Shown piece after piece: positions 33,764 to 42,474 of a DNA stretch of 64,000 nt (position 1 is its first letter; the number at the start of each line of letters is the position of its first letter). This DNA is from Burkholderia sp. 9120 (GTDB lineage Bacteria > Pseudomonadota > Gammaproteobacteria > Burkholderiales > Burkholderiaceae), in NCBI RefSeq assembly GCF_000745015.1, contig NZ_JQNA01000001.1, positions 496,001 through 560,000 of the forward strand, given 5' to 3'. The translations under genes were made by a program, and so were the position numbers. The notes beneath the pieces are model-generated. The model searched no databases and was not told where the DNA came from. It saw only the letters and a program-made list of their open reading frames with translations.

Positions 33764-35297
33764 CTGCTTTCCCTTTCCCTGAAACAGCGCCATCCGCTGT
33801 TACGTCACCTGCCATATCGCGTGAGCGTGGATCCGTGTCGTAACGCAGACCCAGCGCATCGGCCCGTGCGTTATCCGCCGCGTTCTCCTGATCGACCTGC
33901 TCCGGGTCCTCGCCCTGCTTGAGAATCGACGCCGAGCGGCTCGTCAGGCCCGAGCGGATCGCCAGTTTCTGTGCGTTCACGTCCTGCACCGGATGGATGT
34001 ACGGCCAGCCCTGAGGCACCCAGCGCACGCGCAGGTACTCGCGGCGTGTGCGATGGAAATCGGGCATGTCCATCGCGCCCGACAGCACGCAGGCATCGAC
34101 CCACCACGCCCACACCCGGCGGCAATACTGGTGAATAAAAATGTTCCACTGCACCTGCTCGACCGAACGCCGGAATTCGTTCAGCAACACGCGCAGCACG
34201 CGATCGCTGACCTCGCGCAGATCGCCGGTGAGGATTTCGTACGGCATGCCAACGGACGCCGCAGCCGCCATCAGTTGCTGTCGCATGAAGGGGCTGTAAT
34301 CAGTGCCCGCACCAGGCGGCGTCGCAAAGCGCATGTCTTCGCCAGGCGCGAGTTCCTGCACGGTCCCGGGCTCAAGCGATACCACCGGCGAAAAACCGTC
34401 CGTGTCAAACGTGAGCCCCTCGCCCGTCACCGGGTCGCCAGGCAGGCCGGGCTCCGTGTCTGGCTTCACCAGAAACCCCGCAAAGAGATTGCTGATCTCC
34501 TGCCGGAACAGCACCGCGTCGTCGAAGTTGTCGAGCGAGTGCAGCCGCAGCAGCACCGTGGACAGTTCCGGCACGCCGCGCACCTGGCCCGCACGCAGCG
34601 GCTGGAAAACATGCGCGATCTCGTCCGCCGGCTCCGGTCTCGTCAGCAACGAGCCGGACGATGCCAGGTTAGCGCGGTTGTATTCGCCCGGATGGCGCCG
34701 CAGCAGGTGGTACGCCACACGCTGGTCGTCGCCATCGAACTCCACGCCGCTGACGATCTCGCCGCCACGGGGCAGCATTTCGTTTTTGTCGACCGGCAGC
34801 ATGTCGGCTTCGAGCACCTGCAATTGCATCGGCACCGACAGCAATCCGTCGAGCCGACGGATCCTGCGCCTCAACAGCACCTCGCCGTCGCCAAAGAACG
34901 CACGCGCAGCGAGGGTCTGCTGTCCATAGAAGTCGAGCAGGCCATCCGCGTCCGACTCGCTCACCCAGTCGTCCCACAGCTGCTTCTGCTGTCGGCGGAT
35001 CTCCGGATCCGGGTGCTGGGGGTGCGGCTGGATGCCTGTGCCGATCGTGTTGGACACGAGCCGCGAGATCGCAGTCTTCGCCCATGGATCGTTGCGGATC
35101 GCATCGCGCGCGCGGCTGCGCAGCAGCGGCAGGTTCTGCACGGCGGCCGCATTCGGCCCGGCGCGCGAGGTCTGCCACGACCGGCCGCGTGCGCCCGAAG
35201 ATCCGGCCGCCTCGTAGGCCGATGCCTTCAGACGGGGCGGCATCACGAACCCACGTCGTGCGAGCGACGGATAAGCGGCCGAACCGGCGCTCTTCAT
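33750..35297 (-). CDS. B: Portal protein, lambda gpB family
   Basis: A 515-residue homologue of the lambda portal (RARDAIRNDPWAKTAISRLVSNTIGTG; FFGDGEVLLRRR; MLPVDKNEMLPRGGEI). Twelve copies form the DNA entry vertex and dock the terminase. The start overlaps the stop of the joining protein W by 4 bp, and the protease start lies within its 3' end. Confidence 0.95.
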   Translation of the reverse strand: MKSAGSAAYPSLARRGFVMPPRLKASAYEAAGSSGARGRSWQTSRAGPNAAAVQNLPLLRSRARDAIRNDPWAKTAISRLVSNTIGTGIQPHPQHPDPEIRRQQKQLWDDWVSESDADGLLDFYGQQTLAARAFFGDGEVLLRRRIRRLDGLLSVPMQLQVLEADMLPVDKNEMLPRGGEIVSGVEFDGDDQRVAYHLLRRHPGEYNRANLASSGSLLTRPEPADEIAHVFQPLRAGQVRGVPELSTVLLRLHSLDNFDDAVLFRQEISNLFAGFLVKPDTEPGLPGDPVTGEGLTFDTDGFSPVVSLEPGTVQELAPGEDMRFATPPGAGTDYSPFMRQQLMAAAASVGMPYEILTGDLREVSDRVLRVLLNEFRRSVEQVQWNIFIHQYCRRVWAWWVDACVLSGAMDMPDFHRTRREYLRVRWVPQGWPYIHPVQDVNAQKLAIRSGLTSRSASILKQGEDPEQVDQENAADNARADALGLRYDTDPRSRDMAGDVTADGAVSGKGKADEKS

Positions 35298-35500
35298 CGG
35301 ATCCCCTTGCCGCCGTGCCGCAGGCGGAACACGCGCGAGCGCGGATTGGCGCGATCGAGTGCGCGCACGATCTCGGTCTGCGCTTCGCGCAACTCGGCGA
35401 TACTGCGATAGCGGACCTTGCGATCCGCGTACTGCACTTCCAGCTCGCCCTTTGCGATTGCCGACTGGATGCGGGCAAGATCTGCTGCGGTATAGGCCAT
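35294..35500 (-). CDS. W: Head-tail joining protein, lambda gpW family
   Basis: A 68-residue homologue of lambda gpW (AYTAADLARIQSAIAKGELEV; RYRSIAELREAQTEI). It stabilises packaged DNA and prepares the neck. Size and position between the large terminase and the portal are canonical for lambda-type heads. Confidence 0.93.
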   Translation of the reverse strand: MAYTAADLARIQSAIAKGELEVQYADRKVRYRSIAELREAQTEIVRALDRANPRSRVFRLRHGGKGIR

Positions 35501-35534
35501 GCGTTGCTCCAGAAAAAGATGTTCAACTGCGCGG

Positions 35535-37706
35535 TTACCTGCGCTTCAGATACGCCGAGCGCCCTGTGCGCCGCCCCTGAAAACGCGAAACCCCGCTCGA
35601 TGGCGGGGTTCCGGGTAAGGTATTTTGCGGTACGGTGGCCACTGAAGTAGCCACCGCTGGCGGGTCGTGTGCGGGGCTAACTGGCCCGGCGGGTTTATCG
35701 TCAACAGATGTTGCATCGCTAACATCGGGCACCTCAACGTCATCGACCGCCGGCAGCCCTGTCGCCACCGGTATCGTGTCAAACAGCGACGCCTGCGCGA
35801 GCCGGTTCTGCTCGAGCATCCAGTGCGCCTCTGTCATGAGGTGCGTCTTGATGCTGCGCGCCGCGTGCAACGCGTACACCTCACAGTCGAGCGCCTCGTT
35901 GCGCGCGCCCGCCTTCTTCTGCCAGATGCGCTTGCCGCCGATGCGCCCCGGCACTTTCACTTCTGCCGTCAGTTGGTGCAGGTAATCGGCCCGCACGCCC
36001 TGATACCAGTGCAGACGCCCGGGACCGTCGCTTTCGAGCTTGAGCCGGTTGTCGAGGATCAGGTCTTTTGCCTTGCTCACGCCCACCATGTAAGGGCGCA
36101 GGCCGTACTTCGCCGCCTTGCTGTTGTTGCGTACCGAATCGACCGATGCCTTGGGTACGCTGAACACCTCGGCCCCGACATCCTTCGCCCCCTTGATCGC
36201 CATGATGTTGATGCCACGCTTCTGAGCGACACGCACATAGCGATACACCGCATCGGACGTCGAGCCGTCCGACGAGTCGATCGACGCGGCGCGGATGCGC
36301 AGAACCCAGCCGTTCGCGTGCCGATAGCCCTGCGTGAGCAGCTCCGTCAATGCACCCCACACGCCACCAGCCATCGGATCGGTGCCCTGTTCGAGCACGT
36401 TGCCGTAAATTTCGTCCCATAACACCAGCCAGCTTTCCTCGCCACGGCCCCATGCGCGCAGCACCACTGCGATCCGGTCGTGCTGCACGTCGATACCGAT
36501 CGTGAGCAGCAGCGCACGGGCCGGCACCGTGAAGACGGGATAGTCGAGCGCACGCGCCGCCAGTAGTTCGATCTCGGGAATGTCGCTCTCATACTTGTAC
36601 GGACGCCCTTCAGTGTTGTTCACGAACGAGCGCATCTTCGTGTCGTCGCCGGCACGCAGCGCCTTCTCCGCGACGAGCCGCTTCTTGACCAGCTCGGCCA
36701 TGCGCGAGCCTGGAAACGGCGACACCAGTTCATTCAACCGGAAGCCGGCCACGCCGTGAAACGCCGCGGTTGCCTGCCAGCGCCCCCGGCGCACTGCACG
36801 AAAGCGCGCGGTGTCGTCCCACAAACTGCCGCAGAATGGACACGTGTATCGGGCCGACTCGGGACGCGCGAGGCCGAACACTTCGTGCGGCTTCTCCGCA
36901 TCCTCGGTCCACGTCACGTTGTCCCACGCCAGTTCGTGTTCCTCGCCGCAATCCGGACACGGCACGAGATAACGGCGCTGGTCCGACGCCTCGTACGCCT
37001 GTGCGATCCGCGAGAACCCGTCGACCGTCGGCGTGCCGCCGAAGATCACCTTGCGGCGGCTGTCGGAATAACTCTTGTTGCGCTCCTCAAGCAGCGTGAT
37101 CGAATCGCCCTGCTCACGCACGTTCTGGTTTGCGTCGTCCGGTTCTTCGACCGCGACCACGGGGGCCGGTGTCGACTTCACATCGTCCGGCGCGTTGGAC
37201 GTGATGAACTTCACGAACCCGCGTGCGAATGTCTTGTGATCCCACAGGTTGTTCCTGTCGCGCCCGGCGGTGACCGGCAGTTTCGCCAGCAGGCGCGGCG
37301 TGACTTCGACCATCGGCTCGAATTTTTCGAGATTGAATTTCTTGGCCGACTTCTCTTTTGCGAACATGATGATCATCGGACACGGATCGATGTCGATGCG
37401 CCGTCCGATGTAATTCAGCAGCACGCCATCGGTCCACGCAACCTGCGCCGACTTCATGCACACAATTTTCTGCACGCGCGGATCGTCGAGCGCCGCATGC
37501 ATGCCCAGCACCCACGGCGTGATGTCCGGGTTGTAGCGACCGGGACTCGCGGCAGCCTTCGCACTCAGGCGACGATGCCGGCGAGCCCATTCAGTCGTCG
37601 AGAGCTTCTCCCCCGGCTTCAGCAGACTCGCGAGCCGCCTCAGCACTGCGTGCACTGTCTGGCTCGTATCGAGCCAACTGTTCGAGGCATCCATTGATAT
37701 GCCCAT
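35535..37706 (-). CDS. A: Terminase large subunit, lambda GpA family
   Basis: A 723-residue packaging motor. The N-terminal ATPase region has KSAQVAWTDG as the P-loop-like motif and VVAVEEPDDAN as the probable Walker B. A zinc-finger-like C-x2-C...C-x2-C (PCPDCGEE; YTCPFCGSL) follows near residue 250-310, and the C-terminal nuclease domain carries IGIDVQHDRIAVVLRAW. The C-terminal 80 residues are a Pro/Ser/Thr-rich linker and basic tail. A second ATG 12 bp downstream is an alternative start. It overlaps the small subunit by 116 bp. Confidence 0.93.
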   Translation of the reverse strand: MGISMDASNSWLDTSQTVHAVLRRLASLLKPGEKLSTTEWARRHRRLSAKAAASPGRYNPDITPWVLGMHAALDDPRVQKIVCMKSAQVAWTDGVLLNYIGRRIDIDPCPMIIMFAKEKSAKKFNLEKFEPMVEVTPRLLAKLPVTAGRDRNNLWDHKTFARGFVKFITSNAPDDVKSTPAPVVAVEEPDDANQNVREQGDSITLLEERNKSYSDSRRKVIFGGTPTVDGFSRIAQAYEASDQRRYLVPCPDCGEEHELAWDNVTWTEDAEKPHEVFGLARPESARYTCPFCGSLWDDTARFRAVRRGRWQATAAFHGVAGFRLNELVSPFPGSRMAELVKKRLVAEKALRAGDDTKMRSFVNNTEGRPYKYESDIPEIELLAARALDYPVFTVPARALLLTIGIDVQHDRIAVVLRAWGRGEESWLVLWDEIYGNVLEQGTDPMAGGVWGALTELLTQGYRHANGWVLRIRAASIDSSDGSTSDAVYRYVRVAQKRGINIMAIKGAKDVGAEVFSVPKASVDSVRNNSKAAKYGLRPYMVGVSKAKDLILDNRLKLESDGPGRLHWYQGVRADYLHQLTAEVKVPGRIGGKRIWQKKAGARNEALDCEVYALHAARSIKTHLMTEAHWMLEQNRLAQASLFDTIPVATGLPAVDDVEVPDVSDATSVDDKPAGPVSPAHDPPAVATSVATVPQNTLPGTPPSSGVSRFQGRRTGRSAYLKRR
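35589..35610 (-). terminator. Terminator-like hairpin inside 3' end of large terminase
   Basis: On the minus strand AACCCCGC pairs with GCGGGGTT around a 6-nt loop and is followed by TCGCGTTTTC. The T-tract is interrupted, so it may only pause RNA polymerase. It is unusual in lying inside the coding sequence of the Pro/Ser-rich tail. Confidence 0.4.
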
Positions 37707-38100
37707 TCAGGATTTCGACATCGATCTCGATACCGTAGAGCGTGCGCAGCTCCTGGACCAGCTTGTCCGGAAGAGAAACAAGCTCGGATTGAAATGCGCT
37801 GACCATCTGGCCATAGGCGCGTTCCAGCTGCTCCGCGTTGACCAGCTGTCCCTTCTTCTCGGCGAGCGTGAGGATCTTGATCTCGCGCTCCACCCGCTCC
37901 GTCATCGCGCGCTCGGTTGCAAGGTCGTATCCACCATCGCCCACCCGGCCCGCAGCGATACCGCGCAGGTGCCGGATGTACTCGACGCGGATCTCATCCA
38001 TCAACGCCTGCCGGTAGTCGATGCCGAGCTTCTCGACAAGACGCGAGACGGCTGACTGGTCGAGGTCGAGGTGATCCGCGATCTGCTGCTGAGTGGGCAT
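37591..38100 (-). CDS. Terminase small subunit, Nu1-like
   Basis: A 169-residue protein with an N-terminal helix-turn-helix (MPTQQQIADHLDLDQSAVSRLVEKLGID) like lambda Nu1, then a helical region for oligomerisation and large-subunit contact. It recognises the packaging site. The ATG at 38100 places the helix-turn-helix at the N-terminus; the longer in-frame start lies in non-coding DNA. It overlaps the large subunit gene by 116 bp, more than in lambda. Confidence 0.85.
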   Translation of the reverse strand: MPTQQQIADHLDLDQSAVSRLVEKLGIDYRQALMDEIRVEYIRHLRGIAAGRVGDGGYDLATERAMTERVEREIKILTLAEKKGQLVNAEQLERAYGQMVSAFQSELVSLPDKLVQELRTLYGIEIDVEILNGHINGCLEQLARYEPDSARSAEAARESAEAGGEALDD

Positions 38101-38363
38101 GAATATGACCCCCCTTGATGTTTCGCCAGTAGAGAAAAAACGCGGGTGTGAGCCCCCGTGTCTCCAGCGGCCATAGGGTCCCCGGCGGCTTGTGTCGGCG
38201 CCCTGCCCGCGCCCGACCTGCCGTGACTCAAAGACCAAACGCAAAAAAGCCCCGGCGCGAATGCGGCGAGGCTTCAGTTTCTTCCGGACGTGCGGCGACC
38301 CGGAACAGGCCGCGTCACTCGGTAAATACCGGAATCAAGTTGTAAGCCCGAAGTGTAGTTGAG
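38101..38363 (-). promoter_or_regulatory. Control region between Q-like gene and terminase (late promoter, tR', cos position)
   Basis: A 263-bp gap downstream of the Q-like gene and upstream of the small terminase. It contains one terminator-like hairpin (38241-38274). By analogy with lambda this is where pR', the Q-utilisation site, tR' and cos should lie. No confident -35/-10 pair or cosN can be named from sequence alone. Confidence 0.5.
38241..38274 (-). terminator. Intrinsic terminator at start of late region (tR'-like)
   Basis: On the minus strand AAGCCTCGCCGC pairs with GCGCCGGGGCTT (one C-C mismatch, one wobble) around loop ATTC, followed by TTTTGCG, giving six T residues in all. Position right after a Q-like gene and before the head genes matches lambda tR'. 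Confidence 0.65.
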
Positions 38364-38837
38364 CTACCTTGTTTCTGCAAGAGGCTGCGTACTGGATTGA
38401 TCGTTGCGGCGATCATTGCATTCGCCACCACACTGCGCAGCGCGTTCGGCATTGAGCCGGTCAATGATGGTCTGCATCGACACGTACTCGCGCTGCGGTT
38501 CGCGTCCCATCTCAAGCAACTTTTCTCCGATCGCACGCTTCGCATGCGCGAGCGCCAGATCGAAGATCGATGTGGGCCGCACCTTCAGCCCAAGCCGTCG
38601 GCAGATGAAGGCTGGCGAAGCACTCCACAGGAAGTGCATCTGCAAGACCTTGCGATCGAGCGGCATCAACCGCTGCCACGCGCGCTCTACCTTCTGCGCA
38701 TCTTCGGTGTTGATCGCCGTGCTGACGGCACGACCGCCCACGTTCGGAAAGTAAATCGATGCGACCAGCGTGTCCCCGTGGCCACTGCCCCCGCGCATCG
38801 CCTTCGCCCAGTTGTTCAAACGTTCATCCAGCGTCAT
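38364..38837 (-). CDS. Phage antitermination Q-like protein
   Basis: A 157-residue protein with a sigma-region-4-like helix-turn-helix segment (LMPLDRKVLQMHFLWSASPAFICRRLGLK) and a basic, flexible C-terminus. Phage Q-type and related late activators often have this look and this position: last gene of the early operon, next to a gap with a terminator before the head genes. DNA binding is likely; Q function is inferred from context. Confidence 0.6.
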   Translation of the reverse strand: MTLDERLNNWAKAMRGGSGHGDTLVASIYFPNVGGRAVSTAINTEDAQKVERAWQRLMPLDRKVLQMHFLWSASPAFICRRLGLKVRPTSIFDLALAHAKRAIGEKLLEMGREPQREYVSMQTIIDRLNAERAAQCGGECNDRRNDQSSTQPLAETR

Positions 38838-38851
38838 GAGTTATTCCCCGT

Positions 38852-40003
38852 TCAGTCTTCGTACCGGCCGATGTGTGCCCGGCAATAGCCGCGCCGGGAT
38901 GAGCCGGCACCAATGATGGTGGTCGCGATCCGCGTGCAGCGGCATCCGTCTTCGACGTGTGCGCATTGCCGGTCATCGGCCTGCGCTGATGCACCTGACG
39001 CACCGCCCGCCGATGCGCTGCCCGACGTCGCTTTCGACGCGAGCGCATCGTTGCGCCGACGCCGGATTTCGTCCCAGTTCTTGCGCAACCGTGCGGGCGA
39101 AACCATCACCTTCGACCAGAACCGGTCGCGATCAGCCCAGCCAAACAGGCGCGCAATGTCGCGTGCATCGCGCCCGTCGACCCGCAGCATCTGCCGGATC
39201 TCGGCGACCCACGCGGGCATGTCTGGCGTCCCGAAGTCCGGCAGCCGTACGCGGATACGCTCAAGCATCCAGGCCGCAAGCGACTCCGCCGTGCCCGCCT
39301 CATGGGCTTCCTCATGCGCTACTTCACCCACTTGCCCTCGCCGTTGTGCTTCGCTGAAATCCTCTCTCTGCCCAGCTACGGCTTCGTTCACCACTGTGGG
39401 TTGAGGTTTAGAGAGGTTTTTATACGTACTTCTGTTTACTGGTTTACTAGTTGGAACGTGGTTCAGGTAACTTTGCGAATCCGCCGTGTCCGGCGCGTCC
39501 CCGACGACACGCTCCGCAAGCTCACCGGAACGTCGTTCGGGTAAAGCGGCAGGTTCACCCGAACGACGTTCGTGATTGCCTGTTTTGCGTGCAACACCGG
39601 AACGTGGTTCGGAGTTGCCGAAGTTTTCAGCAACGACGGAATCAGGTTCCGGATCAGGCTCCTCTCCGCCGGCCGCGAGATCAAACTCAATTACATCGCA
39701 CTGGCGCAACGCAATCTCCTTCGGGACCGACAGCCGGTAATGCGCGTGCGCCCAGCGGCGTGCCGGTCGGCGCGAGCGCCAGCGTGTGAGCCAGCCGTTG
39801 CTCTCCGCCACCACCAGGTGATTGCTTACACAACGCTCGGACAGGCTCGCCTTGCCCGCGATCGTGCCGATCGACGGCCAGCAGATGTCGTCCATCGCGT
39901 TTGCGTACTCGGCAATCACGAACAGGACCAGCTTGGTGGTCGACGGCAGATCGCTCTCCGTCATCGCACGTCGCCAGGTGAAGAATGGGGAAACAGTTGT
40001 CAT
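38852..40003 (-). CDS. Phage replication-initiation protein (O-like) with winged helix
   Basis: A 383-residue protein. The N-terminal winged helix (about 20-95, TTKLVLFVIAEYANAMDDICWPSIGTIAGKASLSERCVSNHL) is the type found in phage replication initiators. A low-complexity middle contains repeats ERRSGE. The C-terminal region has a helical domain (MPAWVAEIRQMLRVDG) and a cysteine/histidine cluster (C-x6-C-x-C...C-x2-H). Iteron-like DNA repeats lie inside the gene (39453-39614), as in lambda O. The neighbouring dnaB suggests it loads the helicase. Confidence 0.75.
   Translation of the reverse strand: MTTVSPFFTWRRAMTESDLPSTTKLVLFVIAEYANAMDDICWPSIGTIAGKASLSERCVSNHLVVAESNGWLTRWRSRRPARRWAHAHYRLSVPKEIALRQCDVIEFDLAAGGEEPDPEPDSVVAENFGNSEPRSGVARKTGNHERRSGEPAALPERRSGELAERVVGDAPDTADSQSYLNHVPTSKPVNRSTYKNLSKPQPTVVNEAVAGQREDFSEAQRRGQVGEVAHEEAHEAGTAESLAAWMLERIRVRLPDFGTPDMPAWVAEIRQMLRVDGRDARDIARLFGWADRDRFWSKVMVSPARLRKNWDEIRRRRNDALASKATSGSASAGGASGASAQADDRQCAHVEDGCRCTRIATTIIGAGSSRRGYCRAHIGRYED
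39400..39614. other. Probable phage replication origin: four iterons plus AT-rich stretch
   Basis: Cores GGAACGTGGTTC (39453-39464), GGAACGTCGTTC (39527-39538), CGAACGACGTTC (39560-39571) and GGAACGTGGTTC (39599-39610) lie within the O-like gene; an AT-rich segment (39404-39450) flanks them. The first and fourth cores are identical yet read in different codon frames, so the repetition is not due to protein repeats. This matches the lambda-type origin embedded in the initiator gene. Confidence 0.65.
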
Positions 40004-40048
40004 AGGTCAGTTGCTCAATCTCTGATGCTTGATCTCGGATGCTTGATT

Positions 40049-41443
40049 TCAATAGCCCGCGTCCGGCTCCGAAAAATTCTCGAACCGGGTAATGGCGTTC
40101 TGGAATGCGAGGCGCACGGTGCCGATCGGCCCGTTGCGCTGCTTCGCAATAATGATTTCGGCGGTCCCCTTGTCGGAACTGTCCGGGTTATAGACTTCAT
40201 CGCGATAGATGAAGAGGATCACGTCCGCGTCCTGCTCGATCGAACCCGACTCGCGCAGATCGGACATCACCGGGCGCTTGTTGGGCCGTTGCTCGAGGCC
40301 GCGGTTAAGCTGGGACAGCGCGATAACCGGCACGCGCAGTTCGGTGGCGATCTGCTTCAGTGCCCGCGAAATGCTGCTCACCTCAACCGCACGCATTTCC
40401 GGATTCGCGCCGTCGCCCGACATCAGTTGCAGATAGTCGATCACGACGACGCCGAGCTGGCCACACTCGCGATGCAGGCGTCTGAGGCGGGTTTTGAGCA
40501 TCGATGGCGTAAGCGACGCGCCTTCCAGCATCCGGATGTCCGCGCCGGACATTACCTGCACGCCGTGCGTGACACGCGACCAGTCTTCGTCGTCAAGCGT
40601 GCCCGTGCGCAGGCGATGCTGGTTCACTCGCGACACCGACGCGAGCATGCGCGTCACCAGTTGCTCCTCGGGCATCTCCATTGACACGACCGCCGCCGGA
40701 AGTCCAAGGCGTGCGGCGACGTGTTCGGCGATGTTCATGGCGAACGAGGTCTTGCCCATCGACGGTCTACCACCGACGATAATAAGTTCGCCCTCGTGCA
40801 TGCCGTCGAGGCGCCGGTCGAGATCGTCAAAGCCGGTCGCGGTCCCGGTGACGCCGCGCTTATCCTCGCGCTGGGACAGCTCGTCGATCCGCTCAAGCAC
40901 GCGGGCCAAAGTACCTTGCATCGGCCTGAACCCGTCGTCCTTGCGCCGCTCGGTGTCCGACAGTCGCAGGAAGGAGGCTTGCGCCTGGTCGATGATTTCC
41001 GCCACCTCGCGCCCGCCCGTGTGGTGACACAGGTCGATCACCTGACGGGCCGTGCGCAGGCACCCGCGCAGCATTGACCGGTTACGCACGATCTCGGCGT
41101 ACCGCACGACGTTCGCCGCGCTTGGCGTCGACTGGACGAGTTCGTTCAGATATTCCAGGGGGCGTTTGATCTTCGCGCCGCTTGACTGGAGCCGCTCGAA
41201 GACCGTGACCACATCCGCCTGATGCTGGGCGAGAATCAACCCGGCGATCGTCTGGTAGATCAGGCGGTTTTCCGTTAGCGTGAAATCGTCGACCGCAACC
41301 ATATCGCCGATCCGGTCATACACGCTGTTATCCAGTAGCAACGCACCCAGCACCGCGTGTTCAGATTCGATCGACGCGATAGGCCCGTTAGGTCCGGTGG
41401 ATCCGGCCGGGGCGTGCGCTTCCAATGGGTCGAGTGCGCCCAT
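40049..41443 (-). CDS. dnaB: Phage replicative DNA helicase DnaB
   Basis: A 464-residue DnaB-family helicase. The N-terminal DnaB domain (about 22-125) is followed by the RecA-like motor with Walker A GGRPSMGKTS (225-233), Walker B VVVIDYLQLM and the conserved SQLNRGLEQR motif. It unwinds DNA ahead of the phage replisome. It lies between the CII-like gene and the O-like initiator gene. Length matches cellular DnaB, so it probably works without host DnaB. Confidence 0.93.
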   Translation of the reverse strand: MGALDPLEAHAPAGSTGPNGPIASIESEHAVLGALLLDNSVYDRIGDMVAVDDFTLTENRLIYQTIAGLILAQHQADVVTVFERLQSSGAKIKRPLEYLNELVQSTPSAANVVRYAEIVRNRSMLRGCLRTARQVIDLCHHTGGREVAEIIDQAQASFLRLSDTERRKDDGFRPMQGTLARVLERIDELSQREDKRGVTGTATGFDDLDRRLDGMHEGELIIVGGRPSMGKTSFAMNIAEHVAARLGLPAAVVSMEMPEEQLVTRMLASVSRVNQHRLRTGTLDDEDWSRVTHGVQVMSGADIRMLEGASLTPSMLKTRLRRLHRECGQLGVVVIDYLQLMSGDGANPEMRAVEVSSISRALKQIATELRVPVIALSQLNRGLEQRPNKRPVMSDLRESGSIEQDADVILFIYRDEVYNPDSSDKGTAEIIIAKQRNGPIGTVRLAFQNAITRFENFSEPDAGY

Positions 41444-41512
41444 GGTTCTCCAGGATGTGCTGTGAGGTATTGAAATGGGGGGCCACGTCGCAGCGGCACC
41501 CCGAACGGGACG

Positions 41513-42043
41513 CTAGTTGCTGCGCAGTCTGGCGAGACGCGTGGCCGTATGGATGAGGCGCTGGAAAAGACGTTGCCCCTTGCGGCTAACGACCGTCAAC
41601 TGCTCGACCTCGTGCAGGTCGATCCGGCGATCGGCCACCGCGCGCACCACCTCGCCCGCGACCTCGCCGACATGCACCTGCAGATCCAGCGTCGCACGCG
41701 CGAGCGCCTCTACGTCGTGGCAGCCATCCGGGTCCGGCAGCGTAGTATCGGTCTGCCGTTCGGCTATGAGGCCAAAGCGCTCGTTCAGCGCGTGCAGCGG
41801 GTCAAGCGCAAAGGGTGCGCTTTCCTTTTTTTCCTGCATCCACTCGACGAGGAGCTCGAACATCTCCATTGACAATCGATTCTCGCCCTCACCACGCAGG
41901 CGCAGCCGCAGAGATTCCGTCGCAATGTTCTTTCCTCGCCGCAGTGTCAGGAAGTTCGCAGCATCGGCCACACCCCCCGGTGTATTCCGCACCGACGTGT
42001 ACAGCACGTCGAGCCATTCTGTTCCGCTATATCGACAGGTCAT
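41513..42043 (-). CDS. Phage regulatory protein CII-like
   Basis: A 176-residue protein resembling the phage CII/CP76 family, with an N-terminal DNA-binding region (WLDVLYTSVRNTPGGVADAANFLTLRRGKNIATESLRLRLRG) and a helical C-terminus. The ATG at 42043 is chosen because GAGGA lies 12 bp upstream and family members start there. It lies second in the early operon behind a Cro-like gene, the lambda and P2-like arrangement. Confidence 0.75.
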   Translation of the reverse strand: MTCRYSGTEWLDVLYTSVRNTPGGVADAANFLTLRRGKNIATESLRLRLRGEGENRLSMEMFELLVEWMQEKKESAPFALDPLHALNERFGLIAERQTDTTLPDPDGCHDVEALARATLDLQVHVGEVAGEVVRAVADRRIDLHEVEQLTVVSRKGQRLFQRLIHTATRLARLRSN

Positions 42044-42137
42044 CCTGTTTATGTCCTCTTTGCACGTGTGCGCTTTCATACTGTGCACGCCCGTTTCGCG
42101 CTTTTACGATGCAGGCGTGTAGGCACTGGAAAGGACT

Positions 42138-42371
42138 TCAATGAGACGCACAAGCCCCCCTGGAAGCCGTCGCACGCTCCGGGCAACGCGCGAAGTAATC
42201 GTGCAACGCCTGGACCGTGGACACGCGCGGGTCGGAAACTACGCCACTGGTGATTTTGGTGAGCGTCGGATAGGGGACGCCGGATTGAGCCGCGACGTTG
42301 CGCAGATTGCCCTTCTCGCGAAGAAGACGCCGACGAACGGCGCTGAGCCACTGTTCGTGATGCTGTTTCAT
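42138..42371 (-). CDS. Cro-like phage DNA-binding protein
   Basis: A 77-residue helix-turn-helix protein (EKGNLRNVAAQSGVPYPTLTKITSGVVSDPRVSTVQALHDYF). It is the first gene of the minus-strand early operon, preceded by a strong Shine-Dalgarno GGGAGG and divergent from the CI-like repressor. It probably represses the lysogeny promoter after induction. Confidence 0.75.
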   Translation of the reverse strand: MKQHHEQWLSAVRRRLLREKGNLRNVAAQSGVPYPTLTKITSGVVSDPRVSTVQALHDYFARCPERATASRGACASH

Positions 42372-42399
42372 ATCAGCCTCCCGTCGTAAATGAACCGGG

Positions 42400-42428
42400 A
42401 GAATACCCTTTAATGGTTATTCTGGCAA
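42400..42428 (-). promoter_or_regulatory. Early promoter pR with overlapping operator
   Basis: On the minus strand TTGCCA (42423-42428) is followed after 17 bp by TATTCT (42400-42405), then the Cro-like gene. The 17-bp spacer contains the site TAATGGTTATTCT (42411-42423, plus strand). A second copy of TTGCCA with an inverted AACCAT/ATGGTT core lies at 42447-42466. This is what a divergent CI/Cro switch region looks like. Confidence 0.6.
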
Positions 42429-42474
42429 CGGAAACTATCCGCTATGAAATAACCATATTTGGCAATATGCCCAT

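Noticed and set aside
38292..38300. GCGGCGACC, similar to part of lambda cosN
   Set aside because: The match is on the plus strand, opposite to the terminase genes, and only 9 bases long in GC-rich DNA.
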